This document shows, piece after piece, positions 56,969 to 64,000 of a stretch of 64,000 bases of DNA (positions are counted from its first letter, which is position 1; every line of letters starts with the position of its first letter). The position numbers and the translations under genes were made by a program. The stretch is from Agromyces sp. ISL-38 (lineage in GTDB: Bacteria > Actinomycetota > Actinomycetes > Actinomycetales > Microbacteriaceae). Below the pieces are notes generated by a model. That model was not told the DNA's origin. It did no database searches and saw only the letters and a program-made list of their open reading frames with translations. The DNA lies in NCBI RefSeq assembly GCF_018613935.1, contig NZ_JAGGPF010000007.1, positions 1 through 64,000 of the forward strand, in the 5' to 3' direction.

Positions 56969-57492
56969 TGCGCCTCGAGGTGCCGACCGCTGAAGACATG
57001 GAGACGTTCGGCCGTGAGCTCGGCGGCGTGCTCCGCACCGGCGACCTCGTCGTGCTCACCGGCCCGCTCGGGGCGGGCAAGACGACGCTCACACGCGGCA
57101 TCGGCGCCGGCCTGGGCGTGCGAGGGCCGGTGCAGAGCCCCACGTTCGTGCTCGCCCGAACGCACCCGAGCCTCGTCGGCGGGCCGCCGCTCGTGCACGT
57201 CGACGCCTACCGGCTCGGCAGCGCCGCACAGCTCGACGACCTCGACCTCGACTTCGACCACGCGGTCGTCGTGGCGGAGTGGGGCGCGGGCCTCCTCGAC
57301 GACGTGAGCGAGTCATGGCTCGAGATCACGATCGACCGGCCGACCGGCGCGAGTGCAGCGACGCCGACGCTCGACGATGACGATGACGATGACGATGACG
57401 AGGATGAGCTCGAGGCCGACGAGCCGCGCACGCTGACGGTGACCGGCCACGGCCGCCGCTGGGCAGGCACTGCCTATGTCGACGGGCCATAG
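56968..57492 (+). CDS. tsaE: tRNA t6A biosynthesis ATPase TsaE with poly-Asp insertion
   Basis: A 174-residue ATPase needed for t6A37 formation with TsaB and TsaD. P-loop TGPLGAGKTT near 31-40, SPTFVL, HVDAYRL and VVVAEWG are family motifs. Between the core and the last strand sits an insertion with nine Asp in a row (136-144), encoded by a GACGAT hexamer repeat. Start overlaps the alr stop (TGATG); a GTG at 56965 is also possible. Confidence 0.93.
   Translation: MRLEVPTAEDMETFGRELGGVLRTGDLVVLTGPLGAGKTTLTRGIGAGLGVRGPVQSPTFVLARTHPSLVGGPPLVHVDAYRLGSAAQLDDLDLDFDHAVVVAEWGAGLLDDVSESWLEITIDRPTGASAATPTLDDDDDDDDDEDELEADEPRTLTVTGHGRRWAGTAYVDGP
57373..57399 (+). repeat. GACGAT hexamer microsatellite inside tsaE
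   Basis: Four GACGAT units plus GAC, in frame as Asp codons. Confidence 0.9.
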
Positions 57493-57495
57493 GCT
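57490..57495 (+). promoter_or_regulatory. -10 box of leaderless tsaB
   Basis: TAGGCT, 6 bases before the ATG at 57502, overlapping the tsaE stop codon. Confidence 0.55.
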
Positions 57496-57501
57496 GGATC
57501 C

Positions 57502-58122
57502 ATGCTCCTCGCCATCGACACCTCGACAGGCACGAGCGTCGCCGTCGTCGACCGCGACGGCGGCATTCTCGCCGAGGTCGGCACCGACGACTCCATGCGG
57601 CACGCCGAAGTCGTCGGCGGCTTCATCCGCGACGCGCTCGCCGAGGCGGGTGTGCCGCCGGGCCGGCTCTCCGGCGTCGCCGCAGGCATGGGCCCCGGGC
57701 CGTTCACCGGGCTTCGCGTCGGCATTGCGGCCGCGCACGCGTTCGCGCTCGGCATCGGCAGGCCGTTCATCCCGGTCGTCAGCCATGATGCCGTGGCATG
57801 GTCCTGGTATCACGCCGGCGGCACGGGCGGGCTGCAGGTCGTGACCGACGCGCGACGCCGCGAGTTCGCCGTGAGCGAGTACGACGGGCTCGACGCCGAC
57901 GACCTGCCCGTGCGACTCACCGGGCCCGAGCTCGTGCCGCGCGACGCGGTGCCCGCTGCCCGCGGCATCCGCTTCGACGCCCATCTCGTGCCGGCCGGCG
58001 CCATCGGCATGCTCGCCGAGCTCGCGTTCGCCGCCGGGCGCCTGCCGCTCGCGGCCGATGCGCCGTTGTATCTCAGGGCACCCGACGTCACGCCGTCCGC
58101 CCGGAAGCGAGTGCTGCGATGA
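57502..58122 (+). CDS. tsaB: tRNA t6A biosynthesis protein TsaB
   Basis: A 206-residue ASKHA-fold scaffold partner of TsaD. LLAIDTSTGTSVAVVD start and GMGPGPFTGLRVG loop. It has its own leaderless -10 although close to tsaE. Overlaps rimI by ATGA. Confidence 0.94.
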   Translation: MLLAIDTSTGTSVAVVDRDGGILAEVGTDDSMRHAEVVGGFIRDALAEAGVPPGRLSGVAAGMGPGPFTGLRVGIAAAHAFALGIGRPFIPVVSHDAVAWSWYHAGGTGGLQVVTDARRREFAVSEYDGLDADDLPVRLTGPELVPRDAVPAARGIRFDAHLVPAGAIGMLAELAFAAGRLPLAADAPLYLRAPDVTPSARKRVLR

Positions 58123-58760
58123 GCGTGCTGATGCGCCGCGCGAAGGTTGAAGACCTTGACGCGATCATGCGACTCGAGCGCGCGACGTTCGTCACCGATG
58201 CCTGGCCCGAAGATGCGATGCGCCGAGAGCTCGAGAGCCCCCACGGCTACTACCTCGTCGCCGTCGACGACGCGCCGGCGCCCGTGCCCGAGACCGACGA
58301 GAGCGACGCGCCGGATGCCGCGGGCGCGACGATCGACGGAACCTCGGGTGGTTCGGCCCGGCCGGTGCGTCCGCCCGTCGGCCTGCTCGGATACGCGGGC
58401 CTGCTCGCCCCCGCCGGAAGCGGGCAAGGCGACATCCAGACCATCGCGGTGGCGCCCGCAGCGCGGGGCATGGGCCTCGGACGCGGCCTCATGCACGCGC
58501 TCATCACCCAGGCCCGGCGCCGTCACGTCGCCGAGCTGTTCCTCGAGGTGCGTGCCGACAACGCGATCGCGCGGGCGCTCTACGACTCGCTCGGATTCCG
58601 GCAGATCGGCGTGCGGCGCGGCTACTACCAGCCCGACGGGGTCGACGCGATCACGATGCGACTCGAGGTGCCGGCCGCAGTGACGCGGCCCGCGGCATCC
58701 GGTGCCCACGCAGCGCTCGGGATCCAGCCGCGCCGCGCCGACGCAGGGGAAGCGCGATGA
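58119..58760 (+). CDS. rimI: Ribosomal-protein-alanine N-acetyltransferase RimI-like
   Basis: A 213-residue GNAT enzyme, probably acetylating the N-terminus of S18. [20 protein letters not shown] is the acetyl-CoA loop, and [18 protein letters not shown] the last conserved part. An Asp/Pro/Ala-rich insertion of about 40 residues (55-92) and a C-terminal extension make it longer than the usual 150. Its start overlaps tsaB and its stop overlaps tsaD. Confidence 0.92.
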   Translation: MSVLMRRAKVEDLDAIMRLERATFVTDAWPEDAMRRELESPHGYYLVAVDDAPAPVPETDESDAPDAAGATIDGTSGGSARPVRPPVGLLGYAGLLAPAGSGQGDIQTIAVAPAARGMGLGRGLMHALITQARRRHVAELFLEVRADNAIARALYDSLGFRQIGVRRGYYQPDGVDAITMRLEVPAAVTRPAASGAHAALGIQPRRADAGEAR

Positions 58761-59809
58761 ACCGCAGCCGGCCCCTCGTGCTCGGCATCGAGACCTCGTG
58801 CGACGAGACGGGCGTGGGCATCGTGCGCGGCACGACCCTGCTCGCGAACGCCATCGCCTCGTCCATGGAGGAGCACGCGCGCTACGGCGGCGTCGTGCCC
58901 GAGGTCGCCGCGCGGGCGCACCTCGAAGCGCTCGGCCCGGCGATCGGCACCGCGCTCGACGAGGCTGGCGTCGCGCTCGGCGAGCTCGATGCGATCGCCG
59001 TCACCAACGGCCCGGGCCTCGCGGGCGCCCTCATGGTCGGCGTGGGAGCAGCGAAAGCCCTCGCCCTCTCGCTCGACGTGCCGATCTACGCCGTGAACCA
59101 CCTCGTCGGCCACGTCGGCGCCGACCTGCTCGACGACGAGGCGCCGCTCGAGACCCCGACGATCGCGCTGCTCGTCTCGGGCGGTCACACCTCGCTGCTG
59201 CTCGTGCGCGACCTCGTCTCCGACGTCGAGTTGCTCGGCGAGACGATCGACGATGCTGCGGGTGAGGCGTTCGACAAGGTCGCGCGCGTGCTCGGCCTGC
59301 CGTATCCCGGCGGACCCGAGATCGACCGGGCCGCGATCGGCGGCGACCCGGCGGCGATCCGGTTCCCGCGCGGGCTCACGCACCCGAAAGACCTCGCCGC
59401 GCATCGCTACGACTTCAGCTTCTCGGGGTTGAAGACCGCCGTCGCGCGCTGGGTCGAACAGCGTGAGGCGGCCGGCGAGCCCGTGCCGCTCGAAGACGTC
59501 GCCGCGAGCTTTCGCGAAGCCGTCGTCGACGTGCTCGTCGGCAAGGCCGTCGCCGCGTGCGCCGACCTCGGAGTGCCCCGGCTCCTGCTCGGAGGCGGCG
59601 TCGTCGCCAACGCCCGGCTCCGCGAGGTGGCCGAAGCGCGAGCGGATGCCGCGGGCATCGCACTGCGCGTGCCGCCCCTCTCGCTCTGCACCGACAACGG
59701 CGCCATGATCGCAGCGCTCGGCGCCCAACTCGTGATGGCAGGCCACGCCCCGTCTGAGCTCGGTTTCGGCGCGGATTCGACGCTGCCCGTCACCGAAATC
59801 CAAGCGTGA
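58757..59809 (+). CDS. tsaD: tRNA t6A37 threonylcarbamoyltransferase TsaD
   Basis: A 350-residue catalytic subunit. [15 protein letters not shown] start, the metal-binding histidines in [10 protein letters not shown], and [13 protein letters not shown]. Normal length. ATGA overlap with rimI. The tsaE-tsaB-rimI-tsaD order is the standard bacterial cluster. Confidence 0.97.
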   Translation: MNRSRPLVLGIETSCDETGVGIVRGTTLLANAIASSMEEHARYGGVVPEVAARAHLEALGPAIGTALDEAGVALGELDAIAVTNGPGLAGALMVGVGAAKALALSLDVPIYAVNHLVGHVGADLLDDEAPLETPTIALLVSGGHTSLLLVRDLVSDVELLGETIDDAAGEAFDKVARVLGLPYPGGPEIDRAAIGGDPAAIRFPRGLTHPKDLAAHRYDFSFSGLKTAVARWVEQREAAGEPVPLEDVAASFREAVVDVLVGKAVAACADLGVPRLLLGGGVVANARLREVAEARADAAGIALRVPPLSLCTDNGAMIAALGAQLVMAGHAPSELGFGADSTLPVTEIQA

Positions 59810-59947
59810 CCGTGCCGAGTGCGATCCTGTGCATCATGCGGGCGCCACGATAGTGTGAACTCGAAGACGCCGGATTCGCCAGTCGGCACCGGCTCTGTGC
59901 GTGCGCCACAGACGGCGTGCGCTGACCACAGCATTGAGGGGACCATC

Positions 59948-60349
59948 GTGACCGATCCGAACACTCCCGAGCCCGGAGCACCGGTGCCGCCCGTGCCGCC
60001 GGCCACACCTCCCGCGCCCGGATACAGCGCGCCGCCACCGGCCGCTCCGGCCTACGGCCAGGCCGATTCCGCCTACGGCCAGCCCGCCACCGGCAAGACC
60101 AACACGCTCGCGATCGTCTCCCTCGTGGCATCCCTCGTCGGTTTCGCGACGGGCGTCGGATTCATCGCGGGCATCATCTGCGGACACATCTCACTCGGCC
60201 AGATCAAGAAGACCGGCGAGCAGGGCCGCGGCCTCGCGCTCGCCGGCGTCATCATCGGCTACATCGGCATCGTGCTCTCGATCATCGTCGTCATCGTCGT
60301 GATCGCCGGGCTCGCCGCCCTCTACTCCACCGGTGTCACGTCGTATTGA
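59948..60349 (+). CDS. DUF4190-like small membrane protein
   Basis: A 133-residue protein: a Pro/Ala-rich N-terminal 45 residues with YGQ repeats, then two hydrophobic helices separated by ICGHISLGQIKKTGEQGRGLALAGVIIGYIGI. The GHI.LGQIK..GEQGRG loop is the hallmark of the DUF4190 family. GTG after GAGGGGA. First of three similar small membrane proteins in a row; function unknown. Confidence 0.75.
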   Translation: MTDPNTPEPGAPVPPVPPATPPAPGYSAPPPAAPAYGQADSAYGQPATGKTNTLAIVSLVASLVGFATGVGFIAGIICGHISLGQIKKTGEQGRGLALAGVIIGYIGIVLSIIVVIVVIAGLAALYSTGVTSY

Positions 60350-60391
60350 GCGCGTGCCAGCAGAACACGACCACGAAGAAGGGCGAATGCC

Positions 60392-61045
60392 ATGAGTGAT
60401 CCGAAAAACCCCGAAGACGTTCCCGAGGTGCCGGGAACGCCTGAGGTGCCCGAGGTGCCGGCCGCGCCCGAGTCGCCGGTCTCGGCTGCCGATGCCGACG
60501 CGGCTGAGCCGCTCGCGAGCGGGCCCGAGGTGCCCGAGGTGCCGTCTGCTCCCGAGCCGCCTGCAGCGCCTGAGCCGCCCGCACCGCCCGCACCTCCGGC
60601 TCCGCCGGAGCCGCCGAGCTACGGTTCCGCCACCCCGCCGCCTCCGCCGCCCGCGGCCCCCGGCTACGGGATGCCGTCCGATCAGCCCGCAGGCGCTGCA
60701 TACGGCGCACCGGCGCAGCCCGGCTATGCGGCGCCCGCCTACGGCACCACGCCCAGCAAGCCCACACCGGTGTACAGCCTCATCTCGCTGATCGCCGGCA
60801 TCATCGGCCTCGTGGGCTTCTTCGTGGTCTTCATCCCGTTCGTCGGCGGCATCATGCAGCTGTTCATCCCGGCGGCTGCCGTCGTGCTCGGTTTCATCGG
60901 CAAGAGGAAGGAACCGGCGGCCAAGGGCATGTGGCTCACCGGCATCATCCTCGGCTTCGTCGGAATCGCCATCGGCCTGCTTTCACTGCTCCTGTGGGCC
61001 ATCGCCTTCGCGAGCATCGGAACGATGGACGGCTACACGTACTGA
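60392..61045 (+). CDS. Proline-rich small membrane protein (DUF4190-like)
   Basis: A 217-residue protein. Residues 1-125 are very rich in Pro, Glu and Ala with PEVP and PAPP repeats, then YG-containing repeats. Two or three hydrophobic helices follow, separated by LGFIGKRKEPAAKGMWLTGIILGF, a variant of the loop in the previous protein. The N-terminus is probably a disordered cytoplasmic domain. Function unknown. Confidence 0.7.
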   Translation: MSDPKNPEDVPEVPGTPEVPEVPAAPESPVSAADADAAEPLASGPEVPEVPSAPEPPAAPEPPAPPAPPAPPEPPSYGSATPPPPPPAAPGYGMPSDQPAGAAYGAPAQPGYAAPAYGTTPSKPTPVYSLISLIAGIIGLVGFFVVFIPFVGGIMQLFIPAAAVVLGFIGKRKEPAAKGMWLTGIILGFVGIAIGLLSLLLWAIAFASIGTMDGYTY

Positions 61046-61055
61046 TGAGGCACTC

Positions 61056-61532
61056 ATGACCGAGCGTGAGGGGGTTTCGCCTGAGGGCGGGACCCCCGAT
61101 CGCTTCGAACCGGAAGATCCGCTCGCGCCGTTCCAGCCGGCCGAGCCGACCTTCCGCGTCGACCCGACCGTGCGCGAGTTCGAGGTGCCGTTCGACACCG
61201 GGCAGCTGCGCTCGCTCTCGACCGGCCAGCTCCTCGTCGTGCATCGGCCCGGGGGCGACGAGGCCGATGCCGTCGAGGAGCAGACCCAGCGCCGGGTGTA
61301 CAGCTGGGTCGCCGCCGTCGCCGGCACGATGGGCGCCATCGCATCGCTCTTCGTGGGTTGGATGCTGCCGCTGTCCATCGCCGCGATCGTCTTCGGCGTG
61401 CTGGGCCTGCGCCGAGAGGAGGAGGGCCGCACCCTCGCCTTCGTGGGCATCGGCACCGGCCTCGCGGGACTCGTGTTCTCGGCGGTGTGGATCGGCTACT
61501 ACGCGATCGTGTTCGGCGCACTGCCCGCTTGA
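61056..61532 (+). CDS. Small two- to three-helix membrane protein
   Basis: A 158-residue protein with an acidic cytoplasmic half (residues 1-75, including FEVPFDTGQLRSLSTGQL) and a C-terminal part of hydrophobic helices. The loop LRREEEGRTLAFVGIGTG resembles the DUF4190 arrangement. Follows the previous gene after 10 bases, so likely co-transcribed. Function unknown. Confidence 0.65.
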   Translation: MTEREGVSPEGGTPDRFEPEDPLAPFQPAEPTFRVDPTVREFEVPFDTGQLRSLSTGQLLVVHRPGGDEADAVEEQTQRRVYSWVAAVAGTMGAIASLFVGWMLPLSIAAIVFGVLGLRREEEGRTLAFVGIGTGLAGLVFSAVWIGYYAIVFGALPA

Positions 61533-61609
61533 GCCACCCACGCGCTTGCCGGAAGAGGCGCCAGAGGCGCCAGAGCCGCCGCCAGCGCCGGCAGAAGTCG
61601 CCAGCGTCG

Positions 61610-62797
61610 CTAGAGTCGCTCCACGAGCAGCGCGACGTGCCGGCCGAGCTCGCGGGTGAGCACGATCGTCGCCGACTCGTCGCCGCGCAGCTTCAGCCGC
61701 GTGCGGAGCGCCGCCGGGTCGACGTCGATCCCGCGCTTCTTGATCTCGAGCGTGCCGACGTGCCGCGCCTGTAGTGCCTGCCGCAACTGCCGCTCGTCGG
61801 CGGGAAGCCGTTCGAGCACCCGGAACCCTCGCGCGAAGGGCGAGTCGAACGGCGCGTCTGCCGTGAGGTAGGCGATGCCGGCACTCGCCATCCATGCGCC
61901 GTTCGCGCGGGCGAGGTCGCCGATCAGGCGCGCACGGATGACGGAGCCGTCGGGTTCGTAGAGGTAGTCGCCGATCGGGCCGGTCGGAGCATCCTCGCTG
62001 TCGGCCGGAGCCGTGAGCTCATGGGCGGCATCGCCGCGGATCACGAGCGCCGCGCGGCGGATGCCCGGGCGCGCCAGCTGGCCGAGCCACACGCCGAGCT
62101 CCACCACGTCGCCGTCGAGCGACACCCACTGCGCCTCGGCTTCGGCCGGGATGACGTCGCGGTCGGTGCCCGGGCCGAGCTTGACGCCCACCGGCATCCG
62201 CGCGGCGAGGCCGAACGCGAAATCGAGCGAGGGGGAGTAGTCGGCGGCATCCGAGATGCGTCGCGTCGTGCCTCCGGTCGTGGTCCGGCGTGCCGGATCG
62301 AGCCAGGCGCCGCCGATGCCGCCGAGCGGCACGTCTTCGGCGCGCGCGTGCAGCACCTGTACCCGCGAGAAGGGCGTGAGGTTGTACGCGGCGATCGCGG
62401 CGGTGACCTCGTCGGCTTCGGCGGCCGTCACCTCGAGATCGATCGCGGCCATCGCGAGCGCGTCGCCGCCGATGCCGCAGCCGAGGTCGGCCACGTGCGT
62501 GATGCCGGCGCGTGAGAAGCGGCCGGCGTGCAGGGCGGCGACCCTGAGCCGCGTCGCCTGCTCGAGGCCGGTCTCGGTGAAGAGCATGCGCGAGGCGAAC
62601 TCGCCGAACTTCGCACGGGCCTTCGCGCGCAGCTTCGACTGGCTGAGCACGGTGGCGACGAGACCGGACGGATGCCCCTCGCGGCGCAGCCGCGCGACCG
62701 TCTTCACGATGTCGGCCTTCGAGTCCCAGGCGGGCAGGCCGTCGAGGAGCCTGAGGCCCTCTGGCGAGAGCAGTTCGACGAGCTCGGCGCGATCCAC
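61610..62797 (-). CDS. Class I SAM-dependent methyltransferase (THUMP-like domain at C-terminus)
   Basis: A 395-residue protein. SAM motif VADLGCGIGGDALAMA near residue 103, acidic AAEADEV after it, and WLDPARRT as motif IV. The C-terminal third (RLPADERQLRQALQARHVGTLEIKKRGIDVDPAALR) matches the THUMP-like domain found in related actinobacterial proteins. Likely an RNA or protein methyltransferase; substrate unknown. GTG start with TAGCGT on the minus strand (62809-62804) six bases upstream, leaderless. Confidence 0.85.
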   Translation of the reverse strand: MDRAELVELLSPEGLRLLDGLPAWDSKADIVKTVARLRREGHPSGLVATVLSQSKLRAKARAKFGEFASRMLFTETGLEQATRLRVAALHAGRFSRAGITHVADLGCGIGGDALAMAAIDLEVTAAEADEVTAAIAAYNLTPFSRVQVLHARAEDVPLGGIGGAWLDPARRTTTGGTTRRISDAADYSPSLDFAFGLAARMPVGVKLGPGTDRDVIPAEAEAQWVSLDGDVVELGVWLGQLARPGIRRAALVIRGDAAHELTAPADSEDAPTGPIGDYLYEPDGSVIRARLIGDLARANGAWMASAGIAYLTADAPFDSPFARGFRVLERLPADERQLRQALQARHVGTLEIKKRGIDVDPAALRTRLKLRGDESATIVLTRELGRHVALLVERL

Positions 62798-62803
62798 CCG
62801 GCC

Positions 62804-62809
62804 ACGCTA
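62804..62809 (-). promoter_or_regulatory. -10 box of leaderless methyltransferase gene
   Basis: TAGCGT on the minus strand, 6 bases before the GTG at 62797. Confidence 0.55.
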
Positions 62810-62827
62810 GCACCCACATCCGTGCGC

Positions 62828-62852
62828 TGGCACTCGCGTTGCATGAGTGCCA
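62828..62852. promoter_or_regulatory. CIRCE-like operator 1 (HrcA)
   Basis: TGGCACTC-N9-GAGTGCCA, a perfect inverted repeat that departs from the CIRCE consensus TTAGCACTC-N9-GAGTGCTAA only in the outer bases. It covers the -35 of groES. Confidence 0.8.
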
Positions 62853-62867
62853 AATCCTGCCTAGACT
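62839..62867 (+). promoter_or_regulatory. groES promoter
   Basis: TTGCAT (62839-62844), 17-base spacer, TAGACT (62862-62867). Confidence 0.75.
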
Positions 62868-62871
62868 CGTC

Positions 62872-62898
62872 TTAGCACTCTCGCTTTGAGGGTGCTAA
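62872..62898. promoter_or_regulatory. CIRCE operator 2 (HrcA)
   Basis: TTAGCACTC-N9-GGGTGCTAA, one mismatch to consensus, placed over the expected transcription start. Confidence 0.9.
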
Positions 62899-62926
62899 AC
62901 AGTCTTCGTCAAGAAAGAGGTCAAAC

Positions 62927-63223
62927 GTGTCGGTTTCCATCAAGCCGCTCGAGGATCGCATCGTCATCAAGCAGGTCGACGCCGAGCAGACCACCGCGTC
63001 AGGTCTCGTCATCCCCGACACTGCCAAGGAGAAGCCCCAAGAGGGCGAGGTCGTGGCCGTGGGCCCCGGTCGCATCGATGACAACGGCAATCGCATCCCG
63101 CTCGACGTCGCAGTCGGCGACAAGGTGATCTACTCCAAGTACGGCGGCACCGAGGTCAAGTTCGGCGGCGACGACCTGCTCGTGCTCTCGGCCCGCGACG
63201 TGCTCGCGGTCGTCGTTCGCTAG
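62927..63223 (+). CDS. groES: Co-chaperonin GroES
   Basis: A 98-residue lid of the GroEL chamber. [29 protein letters not shown], with the mobile loop at 17-32. GTG start after AAGAGG. Two HrcA operators upstream imply heat-shock induction. groEL is not adjacent; a terminator and a transporter gene follow. Confidence 0.97.
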   Translation: MSVSIKPLEDRIVIKQVDAEQTTASGLVIPDTAKEKPQEGEVVAVGPGRIDDNGNRIPLDVAVGDKVIYSKYGGTEVKFGGDDLLVLSARDVLAVVVR

Positions 63224-63239
63224 GCGACACGATTCGTTC

Positions 63240-63272
63240 GAGGCCCGGATGCCCCTGCGGCATCCGGGCCTC
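63240..63272 (+). terminator. groES terminator
   Basis: Perfect 14-base arms 63240-63253 and 63259-63272, loop 5 bases, followed by TTCGTATG. Confidence 0.9.
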
Positions 63273-63308
63273 TTCGTATGCCGGGCCGCGGATGCCTGCA
63301 GCCCGGCG

Positions 63309-63314
63309 TAGTCT
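63309..63314 (+). promoter_or_regulatory. -10 box of leaderless rarD
   Basis: TAGTCT, 6 bases before the GTG at 63321. Confidence 0.55.
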
Positions 63315-63320
63315 GTGCTG

Positions 63321-64000
63321 GTGTCAACCCGTTCCGACGTCTCGGCCCGTGCGAACCTCACGCCCGCATCGGGCGTGAGCCGCTCCGGACTCGTCTTCGC
63401 GGTCAGCGCCTACGGGCTCTGGGGCTTCCTCCCCGTCTACTTCATCGCGCTCGCACCCACGGGCCCCTTCGAGGTCGTCGGATGGCGCGTGCTGCTCTCG
63501 CTCGTGTTCTGTGCCCTGCTCATCACGGTCATGCGCGCCTGGCGACCGTTCGTCACGATCCTGCGCGATCGCCGCGCGGTGCTCACGATGGCCATCGCGG
63601 GCGTGCTCATCTTCGTCAACTGGCAGACCTATGTCTACGCCACCCTGAGCGGACAGGTCGTCGAGGCCGCGCTCGGCTACTTCATCAATCCGATCGTCAC
63701 GGTCTTCCTCGGCGTGCTCGTCTTGCGCGAGCGCCTCAATGTGACGCAGTGGGTGGCCGTCGGCATCAGCATCGTCGCCGTCGTCGTGCTCGCCTTCGGC
63801 TACGGGCAGCTGCCGTGGATCGCACTCGTGCTCGCGTTCTCGTTCGGCTTCTACGGCCTCATCAAGAAGCGCGTCGGGCCCAAGGTCGACGCGGTCTCGG
63901 GACTCACCCTCGAGACCGCCTGGCTCGCGCCGCTCGCCGTCGTGCAGCTCGTGTTCGTGTCGATGACCACCGGGCTCACGATCGGCACGGTGAGCGGCTG
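63321..64000 (+). CDS. rarD: EamA/RarD-family transporter (partial, runs off window)
   Basis: The first 226 codons of a ten-helix drug/metabolite-type transporter. RarD signatures are visible: AYGLWGFLPVYFIAL, GWRVLLSL, FVNWQTYVYATLSGQVVEAALGYFINPIVTVFLGVLVLRERL and FGFYGLIKKRVG. The GTG is chosen because TAGTCT ends six bases upstream. RarD proteins are about 300 residues, so the last quarter is missing. Substrate unknown. Confidence 0.88.
   Translation, partial: MSTRSDVSARANLTPASGVSRSGLVFAVSAYGLWGFLPVYFIALAPTGPFEVVGWRVLLSLVFCALLITVMRAWRPFVTILRDRRAVLTMAIAGVLIFVNWQTYVYATLSGQVVEAALGYFINPIVTVFLGVLVLRERLNVTQWVAVGISIVAVVVLAFGYGQLPWIALVLAFSFGFYGLIKKRVGPKVDAVSGLTLETAWLAPLAVVQLVFVSMTTGLTIGTVSG

Overview
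The window is a GC-rich actinobacterial chromosome segment. The S10-spc-alpha and str gene orders, EF-Tu/EF-G sequences, many GTG starts, leaderless promoters and paired CIRCE sites point to Actinomycetota. The dispersed palindromes and overall gene content suggest the family Microbacteriaceae, possibly Agromyces or a relative; the genus is inference. No rRNA, tRNA, insertion sequence, prophage or CRISPR array was found.

Layout. About 70-3030 holds a CE7-type esterase and two unrecognised membrane-anchored proteins. About 3195-15300 is a compact type VII secretion (T7SS) locus. It has an RDD-FHA membrane protein, a large FHA-FtsK ATPase of the EccC/EssC type, two base-for-base identical WXG100-like genes and a small helical protein. 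It also has two diverged copies of a three-gene module (large T7SS-associated membrane protein plus two small partner proteins). Four transcription units share one palindrome placed at a fixed distance from a -10 box, so the locus looks co-regulated. About 15366-17503 holds three unrecognised genes.

About 17557-22270 is the str operon (rpsL, rpsG, fusA, tuf) with a near-consensus promoter and a structured leader. An acyltransferase-3 membrane protein and an OsmC-like protein follow. About 24150-37029 is S10-spc (rpsJ to rpmD, rplO, secY, adk, map). The block is then interrupted by a mannitol PTS island (37046-44807: MtlR-type regulator, a small EIIB-like protein, HPr, EI, MtlA, MtlF, MtlD). 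The alpha operon resumes at infA, rpmJ, rpsM, rpsK, rpoA and rplQ, ending in a perfect terminator at 48121.

About 48195-59809 holds a membrane protein, truA, rplM-rpsI, glmM, coaA (reverse), glmS, acpS, alr and the overlapping tsaE-tsaB-rimI-tsaD genes (cell-wall precursors, CoA, and tRNA t6A modification). The end holds three small membrane proteins, a methyltransferase, groES under two HrcA-type operators, and the start of a RarD/EamA transporter that runs off the window.

The most novel part is the T7SS locus. It is a minimal secretion system with paired, previously unnamed protein families, a shared operator and a 5.9-kb segment bounded by 325-bp perfect direct repeats.
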